A stretch of 25,880 nucleotides of DNA from CAYOXX01 sp964408025 (GCA_964408025.1 CAYOXX010000039.1:1-25880), one strand, 5' to 3'; positions 15,107-22,952 are shown, counted from the stretch's first letter. Notes: a model not told the origin generated them from the sequence alone. Numbers and translations are program-made.

Positions 15107-15125
15107 ACAGTATTCATTACTTACC

Positions 15126-16007
15126 CTACTTCACGACGAGCATTGGGCAGTTGGCGGCGACGGCGATCCTGATCGCCGTGCTGCCCAGCAAGACCTTTCT
15201 CAGCGTCCCCCGGCGCGAGCGGCCAAGGAATAGGATGTGGTCGTCGCCGGCGGCCGCCGCCGTCTCCTTGACGATGTTCCCGGCGACCATGTCCACCCGG
15301 TGCGGAACCTTCTTGAGCTCGCAGAGGCCGGTCATCCTGTCCAGGTGCTTCTTGATGAACTCCGGATCCGTCTTCTTGGTGATCACCGTCAGGAACGTCA
15401 GCTCCATGCCGAACATGCTGGCGGCCTTGATCCCCAGGAGCTCGGCGCGGTGGGCGGGCGGAGTGCCGTCGGTGGTGACCATGACGCGGTAACGGATGTC
15501 TCTGGGATTCTTGACGATCAGCAGCGATGAGGGGGAGAACTTCAGCAGCTGCGGCATCGGGCCGCCGCGCCCGGGGCCGGCGCCGATCACCAGTAGCTCG
15601 TGGCGCCTGGCGCGCATCTCGGCCAGGATCTCTTCGACGACGTCCCCCTCGCGGAAGCGGAAGACGACGCGCTCGCCCCCCCTGCCGACCCGCTTGAGCT
15701 CGAACGAATCGTCGGCGCCGCGGACCATGATCTGGGTCTGCTCCGAACTCTCGTCATCCTCCTGAATCAGGCCCATGCCGACCAGGTGGTCGCGCGCGGC
15801 TCGCAGCACCTCGTTGCCCGGCGACTTCATGTGCCACTCGTCCATCTTCTGGCGCACGATGGTGGCCTCCGTCGCGAACGAACGGCGAACCCCCGGCGAG
15901 ACGGAGAGCACCGTGATGTCGGTGCCCAGACGGCTGGCCCATGTGGCGCCGAAGTGCAGCGTCTCGCGCGAGAGCTTCTCGCCGCGCAGGCAAATGAGAA
16001 ACCTCAC
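15126..16007 (-). CDS. Tandem universal stress protein (two UspA domains)
   Basis: The 293-residue product contains two UspA-like domains. The first (about 1-165) starts MRFLICLRGEKLSRETL and ends PSSLLIVKNP. The second (about 170-293) ends with GRSRRGTLRKVLLGSTAIRI, matching the G-x2-G-x9-G-(S/T) ATP-binding signature, and closes with CPMLVVK. In the first domain that signature is degraded (GAGPGRGGPMPQLLKFS), so only the second probably binds ATP. The GTG start at 16007 is supported by GGGGGA six bases upstream. The gene follows the DASS transporter gene by 25 bases on the same strand, so it is probably co-transcribed and may modulate or sense the transporter, as proposed for other Usp proteins encoded beside transporters. 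Confidence 0.85.
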   Translation of the reverse strand: MRFLICLRGEKLSRETLHFGATWASRLGTDITVLSVSPGVRRSFATEATIVRQKMDEWHMKSPGNEVLRAARDHLVGMGLIQEDDESSEQTQIMVRGADDSFELKRVGRGGERVVFRFREGDVVEEILAEMRARRHELLVIGAGPGRGGPMPQLLKFSPSSLLIVKNPRDIRYRVMVTTDGTPPAHRAELLGIKAASMFGMELTFLTVITKKTDPEFIKKHLDRMTGLCELKKVPHRVDMVAGNIVKETAAAAGDDHILFLGRSRRGTLRKVLLGSTAIRIAVAANCPMLVVK

Positions 16008-16032
16008 AGTCGATCCCCCTCTCGGCGGCCGT

Positions 16033-17442
16033 TCAGCCGCACACCCACTGCAGGTAGGTGCTGGTGTAGAGTACCAAAATGATAACAGAGGCCAGGGCGA
16101 CCCTCCATCCTTGGCGCAGGAAGTCGGCCGCCGTCAGGTAGCCGGCGGAGTAGACGATTGTGATTCCCGGGTGGCTGGCGACGCTGAGGAAGCCGAAGGA
16201 GCTGGCCACCGCTGTCAGGAAGCCCATCGCCAGTGGATTCATCTGCGCCAGGCCGGCGATCTCGAGCGTGATCGGCGCCAGCACGGCCACCGCCGCGCCG
16301 CCGCTCATGGTGTTGGTAACCAGCGTGACCATCACCGCCACGGCGAGCAAGAGCGCGACGCCTTGGCCCAGGCCGACCACCCTGAGGCCGCCGAGGAAGG
16401 CGTGAGCCACCCAGGCCGCCGCACCCCAGCGGACCATCGCCACGCCGATGCTCATGGCCGCCGCGTAGAGCAGCACCACGCCCCAGTTAACGCCGCTGTT
16501 GAGGTCGCTCCAATCAACAAGCCCGGTGACCAGGTAGAGAACCGCTCCGATCAGGGCCACGGTGCCCAGGCCCCAAATCCCGCTTCCGGTCAGCCAGAGG
16601 ATCAGGATGAAGAGGAAGATGGCGATGGTCAGCCAGTCCCTGCTGGCCAGCCCGCCGGCCTCTTGCACCTCGGAGCGCAGGCGGACCATGACCCTGGAGA
16701 GCGACTTCACGCGCGGCTTGAAGGTGAAGCGCAGGATAAGCGCCGCCGCCGGCAGGAGCAGCAGGAGCGCCGGGTAGCAGGCGACGGCCCAGTCGGTGTA
16801 GCTGACGGCGATATCGTTCAGGTCGCGCCAGTACTGGATCATGATCGCGTTGCGCGCCGCGCCCGAGGGCGTGCCGATCGAGGCGATCGTCGCGCCGTAG
16901 GCCAGGGAGAAGAGGATCATCGCCGCCAGCGTCTTGTCCTCCCCCTCGCGGTCGTAGACGGCCCGGATGACGACGATGCAGACCGGCAGCAAGATCGCCG
17001 CCACCGTGTGCTCGCCGATCACCGAGGCTATCAGCCCGGCGGCCAGCATGACGCCGAAGGCGAAGCGGTAGGGGCTGCCGCCGGTGACCCGCAGCAGCAG
17101 GTAGGCGATGCGCCGGTCGAGCTTCTGCTTGACGAAGGCGACGGCGATCATCAGCGAGCCCATGATGAAGAAGACGCTGTCGCTCATGAACGAGTGCGCC
17201 ACCTCGCCCGGCTCCGCGATGCCCAGCAGCACCTGCAGCACCGCGATCAGCAGCGCCACCGTGGGCAGCGGCACCGGCTCGGTGACATAGATGAAGACGG
17301 AGCCGACCGTGATGGCCAGCACGAGCTGGCCCTGCCTGGTTAATCCCTCGGGCGTTGGCAGCAGGGCGATCAGGGCGCCGACGGCGAGGGCAACGAACAG
17401 CCACTTGCGCTTCAGGAGCTCGTATAGCAGCGTCGCCATCAT
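16033..17442 (-). CDS. DASS/SLC13 family carboxylate or sulfate transporter
   Basis: The 469-residue product is a polytopic inner-membrane protein with about 11-12 hydrophobic segments and the inverted two-repeat layout of the divalent anion:sodium symporter family, which import dicarboxylates, citrate or sulfate. The second-repeat binding motif is conserved as VTNTMSGGAAVAVLAPI. The equivalent first-repeat motif, normally SNT, reads GEHTVAAILLPV, so Ser and Asn are replaced by Glu and His. A typical DASS proline- and glycine-rich hairpin is present (SIGTPSGAARNAIM). Substrate is not predictable; a dicarboxylate would suit the 2-oxoacid genes in the window. ATG codons at 17442 and 17439 are both possible; no clear ribosome site is seen. 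UspA follows in the same unit. Confidence 0.87.
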   Translation of the reverse strand: MMATLLYELLKRKWLFVALAVGALIALLPTPEGLTRQGQLVLAITVGSVFIYVTEPVPLPTVALLIAVLQVLLGIAEPGEVAHSFMSDSVFFIMGSLMIAVAFVKQKLDRRIAYLLLRVTGGSPYRFAFGVMLAAGLIASVIGEHTVAAILLPVCIVVIRAVYDREGEDKTLAAMILFSLAYGATIASIGTPSGAARNAIMIQYWRDLNDIAVSYTDWAVACYPALLLLLPAAALILRFTFKPRVKSLSRVMVRLRSEVQEAGGLASRDWLTIAIFLFILILWLTGSGIWGLGTVALIGAVLYLVTGLVDWSDLNSGVNWGVVLLYAAAMSIGVAMVRWGAAAWVAHAFLGGLRVVGLGQGVALLLAVAVMVTLVTNTMSGGAAVAVLAPITLEIAGLAQMNPLAMGFLTAVASSFGFLSVASHPGITIVYSAGYLTAADFLRQGWRVALASVIILVLYTSTYLQWVCG

Positions 17443-17549
17443 CGCCGGACCGTAAGCGGAAATTGCGCGCCAGACTACCTCACGCCCGCCCGGCGCGCAA
17501 GAATGCCGGATGGAGAAATGGGGACAAGTACATATTCGTACTGCGAATC

Positions 17550-17608
17550 TAACTCAAAATAAAAAACTTACGGCCGAGGAACAGGTGTCTGTCCCTGTTC
17601 TTTATTCT
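17550..17608. repeat. CAGGTGTCTGTCCCTG-type repeat, copy 1
   Basis: An AT-rich lead with AACTTACGGC is followed by GAACAGG-TGTCTGTC-CCTGTTC (17579-17600), a perfect 7-bp stem. A same-orientation copy is at 21613-21676. It ends immediately beside the rmlA-like stop codon (17609-17611, minus strand). Read from that gene, the hairpin is followed about 12 bases later by TTTTTTATTTTG, so it could help end transcription. Confidence 0.65.
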
Positions 17609-18343
17609 TTACGGATTGTTGGCCCCGTGCTCGGCAACCAGGTTGGCGGCGCGGCGCAGGCTCTCGAAGGTGCCGGCGTCGGTCCACCAGCCCGCGAGCT
17701 CGGTCCAGTGCAGCCGCCCCGCCTCGAGGTAGGCGTTGTTGACGTCGGTGATCTCGTACTCGCCCCGTTCGCTCGGCTTCAGGCCGCCGATGAACTCGAA
17801 CACCTGCTGATCGTAGAAGTAGACGCCGGTGACGGCGTAGGGGCTCTTCGGCTCGGCAGGCTTCTCCTCGATACCGATCAACTTGTCGCCCTCGAAGACG
17901 GGGACTCCGAAGCGCTGTGGATCGGGCACCCTGTTGAACAGCAGCATCGCTCCTTCCCCTCCGCGGCGCTCTTCGAACTCCTCGGCGTAGGACCTGATGC
18001 TGCGCTCGAGGATGTTGTCGCCGAGGACAACGCAGAAGGGGCTCTTGGCGCAGAAGTCCTCGGCCAGCCGCAGGGCGTCGGCGATGCCGCCCTCGCCCTC
18101 CTGGTAGGCGAAGTAGAGGCCGCTGAGTCCGAACTCGGCGCCGTTGCCCAGCAGGCGCATGAAGTCACCGGCGCTGTTGCCGCCGGTGACAACCAGCACC
18201 TCGCGGATGCCGGCTGTGGCCAGCGCCCCGAGCGGGTAGTAGATCATCGGCTTGTCGTAGACCGGCAGCAGGTGCTTGTTGGTCACCTTGGTCAGCGGGT
18301 GCAGCCGCGAACCGGTCCCCCCCGCCAGGATCACGCCCTTCAT
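17609..18343 (-). CDS. Sugar-1-phosphate nucleotidyltransferase (RmlA-like, short form)
   Basis: The 244-residue product is a glucose-1-phosphate thymidylyltransferase-like enzyme, joining dTTP (or UTP) to a sugar 1-phosphate to make precursors of cell-surface polysaccharide. The nucleotide-binding signature GGTGSRLHPLTKVTNKHLLP is at about 8-27, then YQEGEGGIADALRLA, FCVVLGDNI (metal-binding Asp), and IEEKPAEPKSPYAVTGVYFY, with the catalytic-site Lys in EKP. At 244 residues it lacks the C-terminal extension of tetrameric RmlA (about 290), so it belongs to the short-form branch and the exact sugar is open. GGGAGGAG sits upstream of the ATG at good spacing. No other rml genes are adjacent, which is unusual for a dTDP-rhamnose pathway. 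Confidence 0.88.
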   Translation of the reverse strand: MKGVILAGGTGSRLHPLTKVTNKHLLPVYDKPMIYYPLGALATAGIREVLVVTGGNSAGDFMRLLGNGAEFGLSGLYFAYQEGEGGIADALRLAEDFCAKSPFCVVLGDNILERSIRSYAEEFEERRGGEGAMLLFNRVPDPQRFGVPVFEGDKLIGIEEKPAEPKSPYAVTGVYFYDQQVFEFIGGLKPSERGEYEITDVNNAYLEAGRLHWTELAGWWTDAGTFESLRRAANLVAEHGANNP

Positions 18344-18446
18344 GCTCTCCTCCCGATTCTCTTCTCAACGCCGGCCGCTCGGCTCCCGAAGTGTCCCCGA
18401 CGAGCCGAGGAAGCCGATGCGCTACATCGCTCACTTCCGTTGCCCG

Positions 18447-18452
18447 ATTATA
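18447..18452 (-). promoter_or_regulatory. Consensus -10 element for the nucleotidyltransferase gene
   Basis: The minus strand reads TATAAT (18452-18447), a perfect -10 hexamer, about 100 bases upstream of the ATG. I could not find a good -35 partner, so only the -10 is marked. Confidence 0.35.
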
Positions 18453-18511
18453 GAACAGAGCGGCCGCCAGCGCGATGCCCGCCATCGATTCGCGCGGAAA
18501 ACCGGCAGAGC

Positions 18512-18540
18512 TTGCCATGCTTACTGCGTGCGGCTATCAT
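18512..18540 (+). promoter_or_regulatory. Promoter for the ECF sigma factor gene
   Basis: TTGCCA (18512-18517), a 17-base spacer and TATCAT (18535-18540) form a good housekeeping-type promoter. The ribosome site AAGGA is at 18555-18559, five bases before the ATG. I did not see a GGAA-type ECF promoter, so the gene is not evidently self-activated. Confidence 0.5.
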
Positions 18541-18564
18541 TAGCGTTAACCAGCAAGGACTAAT

Positions 18565-19149
18565 ATGGACGAGCCGAATTCGCACCTGAGCGAATCTTTA
18601 CGCAAGCTGTGCCTCGACAATCTAAACTCGCTCTACAGCGCCGCCCTGCGCATGACCCGCAACCCCGCGGACGCCGAGGACCTGGTGCAGGAGACCTACC
18701 TGAAGGCGGTGCGCAGCGCCCACCTGTTCGACGAGCGCCTCAACGGCCGCGCCTGGCTGTTCAAGATACTGACGAACTCCTACCGCGACCGCTACCGCAA
18801 GCAGGCGAAGTCGCCTAAGCAGGTGGACATCGAAGAAGTCGGCGAATTCGCACTCTATGATCGGATTACCGCTACCTACCCGGAGAAGAAGCCCGGAGAG
18901 TCGGTCGAGGAGTTCATGCACAAGTTCCTCGACGACGACGTCAAGGCAGCCGTCGAGCGCCTGCCGGACCGCTACCGCCTCGTCGTGCTCCTGGCCGACA
19001 TCGAGGGCTTCTCCTACAAGGAGATCGCCGAGATCATCGACGCCCCCATGGGCACCGTTATGAGCCGCCTCTTCCGCGGCCGCAGACTGCTGCAAAAGGA
19101 ACTCTGGGACTACGCCCTCAGCAAGGGAATCGTCAAGAACAAATCCTGA
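18565..19149 (+). CDS. ECF-type RNA polymerase sigma factor
   Basis: The 194-residue product has the two-domain ECF layout. Sigma-2 (about 20-82) contains ADAEDLVQETYLKAVR, which binds core polymerase, and the -10-reading RAWLFKILTNSYRDRYRK helix. Sigma-4 (about 125-182) contains LPDRYRLVVLLADIEGFSYK and the -35-reading helix APMGTVMSRLFRGRRLL. The GTVMSRLFRGR segment resembles the SigR/SigH (RpoE-like) stress group, which is usually paired with a zinc anti-sigma factor. No anti-sigma gene follows; the next gene, 55 bases on, encodes a small exported protein that is a candidate partner or target. It is transcribed away from the nucleotidyltransferase gene. Confidence 0.92.
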   Translation: MDEPNSHLSESLRKLCLDNLNSLYSAALRMTRNPADAEDLVQETYLKAVRSAHLFDERLNGRAWLFKILTNSYRDRYRKQAKSPKQVDIEEVGEFALYDRITATYPEKKPGESVEEFMHKFLDDDVKAAVERLPDRYRLVVLLADIEGFSYKEIAEIIDAPMGTVMSRLFRGRRLLQKELWDYALSKGIVKNKS

Positions 19150-19204
19150 AAGGAATCAGGCCAATATATTTAGAGCCCACATGATCTTTGGCGAGGAGGC
19201 AACG

Positions 19205-19783
19205 ATGAAAGCCAGACTGTACTTTGCAACCGTCATCCTCCTGGCGATGGCCGCGATGGCTGTCTCCCAGGAAAGGCAAGAACGCGAGCGCATTCAGCTC
19301 CAGCGGGTCCGGCTGGAGCAGACCTCAGTCGCCTTGCAGCCCGGCGAAAAGGTGATCTGCCTGGGGCCGAGCGCCTTCCAACCGGTATTCAGCGGCTACA
19401 ACTATAGATGTTCCGGGTGGGCCCTATCTATGGATACGTATCCTGCCGGTATGCCTTATGTCTCGTTCACGGCGACGCTGATCCTGCCCCACAATGCCAG
19501 AATCACGAGGTTGATATTGCTCTGCTACGATAACAGTTCCGACGAAAACAAGGAGGTCAGTTTACTCCTGCGCTATGCCGAGAACACCAGCCTCGGCGCA
19601 AGGAACGTTTGCCGTGTTGCCAGCTCCGAAGCAGCCGACCGGGTACGTCTATTCCAGACCACCGACATGACTGAAGATCTCGTCGATAACGTAAACGCCG
19701 TCTACTGGCTGGAACTATCCTTGATGGGGGGCACCAGGGAGTTCAAGTTCGGGCAAGCGAAGATCTATTACAGGGAAGAATGA
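19205..19783 (+). CDS. Small exported protein of unknown function
   Basis: No family is recognised. The 192-residue product has a clean signal peptide (basic start MKARLYF, hydrophobic core to about 20, cleavage near AVSQE), then a charged linker rich in Gln, Glu and Arg, and a body of alternating hydrophobic residues that looks beta-rich. Five cysteines or so remain after the signal (VICLGP, YRCSGW, LLCYDN, RNVCRV), enough for disulfides. It is likely periplasmic or surface-exposed. ATG 19205 is chosen because GAGGAGG (19194-19200) precedes it; a start at 19181 would spoil the signal peptide. It lies 55 bases after the ECF sigma gene on the same strand and is probably co-transcribed. Confidence 0.8.
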   Translation: MKARLYFATVILLAMAAMAVSQERQERERIQLQRVRLEQTSVALQPGEKVICLGPSAFQPVFSGYNYRCSGWALSMDTYPAGMPYVSFTATLILPHNARITRLILLCYDNSSDENKEVSLLLRYAENTSLGARNVCRVASSEAADRVRLFQTTDMTEDLVDNVNAVYWLELSLMGGTREFKFGQAKIYYREE

Positions 19784-19882
19784 CCGCACAGTTCTCTTAT
19801 AACATTGCTAATAATATAACACGGAATCGAACTGGGGAAGCTGCAGCTCAACAGGACCTTTGACCCCTTTTACCTTTGCTGT

Positions 19883-19906
19883 GACCTTATTACGATTGAT
19901 AAGGTC
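19883..19906. promoter_or_regulatory. Palindromic operator candidate upstream of serine dehydratase
   Basis: GACCTTAT (19883-19890) and ATAAGGTC (19899-19906) are perfect inverted repeats around an 8-base spacer. A TATACT -10-like hexamer starts ten bases further (19916-19921), so a bound regulator would cover the -35 region. No regulator gene is adjacent. It has no T-run and is unlike a terminator. Confidence 0.4.
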
Positions 19907-20019
19907 GGATAGGGTTATACTCTGTCTCTTGTTGCTGTTCACCGGAATCGATTTGCACCATCCGCCTCCGCCCGGCGGGAAGGCTGCCAGTTGAGAGAAA
20001 TATTTTGGCAGGGGGATTC

Positions 20020-21576
20020 ATGAAAATGTATAGCGTTTTCAACGACGTGCTCGGCCCTGTGATGCACGGGCCTTCCAGCTCCCACACCGCGGCATCTCAG
20101 AGGATCGGGCTCCTGGCCAGGGAACTACTGGGGGGCGAGCCAGCTTCCGCGACATTCATCTTCGACCGAAACGGATCCTTCGGCCGGGTTTTTCGTTTTC
20201 AGGGCAGCGACCTGGCATTCGCCTCAGGGGTGATGGGCTGGCCGCTGACCGACGACAGGTTCCTCGACGCCCTGGGCATCGCCCAGCAACATGGGATCGA
20301 CATCTCCTTCACCGTTGGAGAGATCCCCGGCGAGGAGCATCCCAACGCCGTCGAGATAGATATGGCCTCCCGGAACGGCCACCGGTTGCGGGCAACGGCC
20401 AGGTCCGTGGGCGGCGGCTCGGTGGAGATCGTCAGCGTGGACGATTGGCCGGTTCTGATTACCGGCGAGGCGCACGAAGTACTGGTGACGATGAACCGAG
20501 GCGCGGAGCTGGCGGTGCGCAATCTCCTCGCCCGGGACGGCGAGGCCGTGGGCGAACCGGAAAGGGCGGAAAAAGGAAAACAGGTTCTGCTCCACGCCAG
20601 GAGCCGCTCGGCGCTGGACGGGGAAACGCGACGGGAGCTGGAGTCGGTCGCGGGAGTACTCCAGGTGCGGAGCGCCTCCCCGGTTCTCTTTATGCGGAAA
20701 GGGGAAGCGCTGTTTTCGAGCGGCGAAGAGATGGTCGCCCTCGCCGAAGAGCGCCGCTGTTCACTGGGGCAACTGACCCTTGCCTACGAAGCCGAACTCT
20801 TGGGCTTGCCTGAAAAGGAGGTCGCGGCCGAGATGGGACGGCGATTCGACGTGATGAAGGCCGCTGTCCGCAAGGGCCTCGAAGAAGACTCTCTTCCACC
20901 CATGCAGCTGCTGATCCCCACCGCTCACGATGTTTACCGAGCCGATGCGGAAGGACGCCTGGCGATCGGGGGACTGCACACGCGGGCCGCCGCCCGAGCC
21001 ATGGCGGTGATGCACGTCAACGGCGGCATGGGCCTGGTCTGCGCCGCCCCCACCGGGGGCTCGGCCGGGGCCATACCGGGAGTGGTGGTGACACTGGCCG
21101 AGGAGACGGGACTCAGCAGCGACAAGGCTGTCCTCGCCCTCTTCGCGGCCTCGGCAGTGGGCCTGGTCTTCCTCGGGAGGGGTACATTCGCCGCGGAGGA
21201 GGCTGGTTGCCAGGTCGAGATCGGCGCCGCCGGGGCCATGGCCGCCGCCGCCGTGGTAGAGGCGGCCGGAGGCAACGCCTTGCAGGCGGCCGATGCCGCG
21301 GCCGTCTCCCTGCAGAACACCATGGGATCAGTCTGCGACCTGGTGCAAGGAGTGGTCGAAATACCCTGCCACACGCGCAACGCCGTCGCCGCTTCCTCGG
21401 CTTTCGTCTGCGCCGATCTAATACTTGGCGGCTACGTTAATCCCATCCCTCTGGACGAGACCATCGACGCCTCGATCGAGGTAGGGCGATCGCTGCCGCC
21501 GGAGCTCCGCTGCACAGCCCGAGGCGGCCTGGCGGCGACGCCCTCGGCCCTGGCCATGCTCCGCAGGCGGCGGTAG
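20020..21576 (+). CDS. L-serine dehydratase, iron-sulfur type, single chain
   Basis: The 518-residue product joins the beta and alpha parts of iron-sulfur L-serine dehydratase, which deaminates L-serine to pyruvate and ammonia with a 4Fe-4S cluster. The N-terminal beta domain carries LGPVMHGPSSSHT (11-23). A middle region (about 155-285) links to the alpha domain with GGLHTRAAARAMAVMHVNGG and CAAPTGGSAGAIPG. Three cluster cysteines are C397 (GCQVEIG), C439 (GSVCDLV) and C450 (IPCHTRN); the spacings 42 and 11 equal those of the Legionella enzyme (343, 385, 396). The C-terminus ends in LRRRR with no terminal Cys, unlike enzymes that use a C-terminal Cys as fourth ligand. The bacterial enzyme is often split into two chains. 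ATG 20020 follows GGGGGA closely; ATG 20026 is also possible. Confidence 0.9.
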   Translation: MKMYSVFNDVLGPVMHGPSSSHTAASQRIGLLARELLGGEPASATFIFDRNGSFGRVFRFQGSDLAFASGVMGWPLTDDRFLDALGIAQQHGIDISFTVGEIPGEEHPNAVEIDMASRNGHRLRATARSVGGGSVEIVSVDDWPVLITGEAHEVLVTMNRGAELAVRNLLARDGEAVGEPERAEKGKQVLLHARSRSALDGETRRELESVAGVLQVRSASPVLFMRKGEALFSSGEEMVALAEERRCSLGQLTLAYEAELLGLPEKEVAAEMGRRFDVMKAAVRKGLEEDSLPPMQLLIPTAHDVYRADAEGRLAIGGLHTRAAARAMAVMHVNGGMGLVCAAPTGGSAGAIPGVVVTLAEETGLSSDKAVLALFAASAVGLVFLGRGTFAAEEAGCQVEIGAAGAMAAAAVVEAAGGNALQAADAAAVSLQNTMGSVCDLVQGVVEIPCHTRNAVAASSAFVCADLILGGYVNPIPLDETIDASIEVGRSLPPELRCTARGGLAATPSALAMLRRRR

Positions 21577-21612
21577 AAAATGTGAACGGGCACGCTTCTT
21601 AATGTCGTAATC

Positions 21613-21676
21613 CTTTCAAAACAAAGAACTTATGGCGAAAGAAATAGGTGCCTGTGCCTGTTCTTTTCTTTTCCCA
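21613..21676. repeat. CAGGTGTCTGTCCCTG-type repeat, copy 2
   Basis: Same orientation as 17550-17608: CAAAACAAAGAACTTATGGC, then GAAATAGGTGCCTGTGCCTG and TTCTTT. Here the stem is disrupted (AATAGG against CCTGTT), so it is a degraded copy. It follows the serine dehydratase stop codon by about 40 bases. Confidence 0.6.
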
Positions 21677-21721
21677 GGCGCGGGTGAAGAGGGTGAAAAA
21701 TGCATTGATTTAAGTTAAAGT

Positions 21722-21812
21722 AGGCCAGGTCAGGTCTTGAATTGTGAATCTGCAGGCCACGTAATCGGCAGGCCTTGCTTGGAGAACAATTCTCAATTCA
21801 AGGTCTGGCCTG
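21722..21812. repeat. Imperfect inverted-repeat element abutting the korA ribosome site
   Basis: The left arm AGGCCAG...TTGAATTGTGAAT (21722-21749) is matched by the inverted right arm ATTCTCAATTCAAGG...CTGGCCTG (21789-21812), with a few extra bases in the left arm. The 40-base middle has GCAGGCC motifs. The right end touches GGAGGT (21815-21820), the ribosome site of the next gene. It looks like a small palindromic mobile unit or a foldable 5' leader. Confidence 0.6.
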
Positions 21813-21827
21813 TTGGAGGTACATGAG

Positions 21828-22952
21828 GTGGGCCGAGAATTTCTCGAGGGGAACGAAGCGATTGCCCGCGGGGCGATGAGGGCGCGCTGCGACTTCTTCG
21901 CCGGCTACCCGATCACGCCGGCCTCGTCAATCCTGCACTACATGCTGGAGCTGGTGCCCCAGGCCGGCGGCACCGCCATCCAGGCGGAGGACGAGATCGC
22001 CTCGATGGGCTTCTGCATCGCGGCGGCCATGACCGGCCGCAGGGTGATGACGGCCACCAGCGGGCCGGGCATCAGCCTCTACAGCGAGAACGTGGGGCTG
22101 GCCATCATGGGCGAGACCCCGATGGTGATAGTGAACATCCAGCGCCTGGGGCCGGCTACCGGCTCGGCAACTAAGGGCGCGGAAGGGGACATCCAGTTCA
22201 CCCGCTGGGTGACGTCCGGGGGGCTCCCGATCATCGCTCTCAGCCCGGCGACGGTCGGCGAAGCGTTCGAGCTGACCTACCGGGCCTTCAACCTCGCCGA
22301 GCGTTACCGGGCCCCGGTATTCGTTTTAGCCAGCAAAGATATCGGCGTCACCAAGGAGTCGGTGAACCTCGAAGCCATCGAGCTCCCACCGCTGGTGGAG
22401 CGCGCCGAGCCGGCTCCGGGCGAGGAGTACCTCCCGCACCGCTTCAACGCGCTCACCGACGTGCCCGCCATGTCGGAATTCGGAGGGGAACAGATCGCCC
22501 GCTTCACCACCTCCACACACGACAAGGCCGCCTACCTGACGACCGACCCCGCCGTGATCCAGGAGATGATCGACCACTACGCGGCCAAGATCGACGAGGC
22601 CGCGGACGAGATGGCGCTGACCAAGAAAGACATCGAAGAGGGCGCCGAGAGGCTGATCATCAGCTACGGAATCACTTCGCGCTCCGCTGCGGTGGCCGTC
22701 AGGGAGGCCCGCTCGCGCGGAACCAAAGTCTCCTCGCTTGTCCTCCAGACCCTCTGGCCGGTCCCGAAGAAGGCCATCGCCTCGGCGATGGCAGGTGTGG
22801 AAAAGGTGATTGTGCCCGAAATGAACATGGGCCAGTACCTGCCGGAGATAGAAAGGCTGGCGCCGCCGGGGGTGCGGGTGGTCGGCGTAAACAAGATGAA
22901 CACCACGCTGGTATCCCCGGGGGAAATCCTGCGGCAAGGGGGCTTGACGTGA
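21828..22952 (+). CDS. korA: 2-oxoacid:ferredoxin oxidoreductase alpha subunit (2-oxoglutarate type)
   Basis: The 374-residue product is the alpha subunit of a 2-oxoacid:ferredoxin oxidoreductase, which interconverts a 2-oxoacid plus CoA with acyl-CoA, CO2 and reduced ferredoxin. Visible motifs are GNEAIARGAMRARCDFFAGY and PITP (to about 31), AEDEIASMGF (53-62), TSGPGISLYSE (77-87) and RLGPATGSATKGAEGD (106-121); the C-terminal VPEMNMGQYLPEIERL is typical. It has no gamma domain; that is fused to the next protein instead. I place the start at GTG 21828, seven bases after GGAGGT (21815-21820); TTG 21813 overlaps that site. The stop overlaps the next start by four bases (GTGA). Pairing with an isocitrate dehydrogenase-type gene supports 2-oxoglutarate as substrate, though this is inference. 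Confidence 0.9.
   Translation: MGREFLEGNEAIARGAMRARCDFFAGYPITPASSILHYMLELVPQAGGTAIQAEDEIASMGFCIAAAMTGRRVMTATSGPGISLYSENVGLAIMGETPMVIVNIQRLGPATGSATKGAEGDIQFTRWVTSGGLPIIALSPATVGEAFELTYRAFNLAERYRAPVFVLASKDIGVTKESVNLEAIELPPLVERAEPAPGEEYLPHRFNALTDVPAMSEFGGEQIARFTTSTHDKAAYLTTDPAVIQEMIDHYAAKIDEAADEMALTKKDIEEGAERLIISYGITSRSAAVAVREARSRGTKVSSLVLQTLWPVPKKAIASAMAGVEKVIVPEMNMGQYLPEIERLAPPGVRVVGVNKMNTTLVSPGEILRQGGLT

Noticed and set aside
15775..17343. 522-residue plus-strand open frame over the Usp and DASS genes
   Set aside because: His/Gln/Asp/Arg-rich nonsense, typical of the opposite frame of membrane-protein genes.
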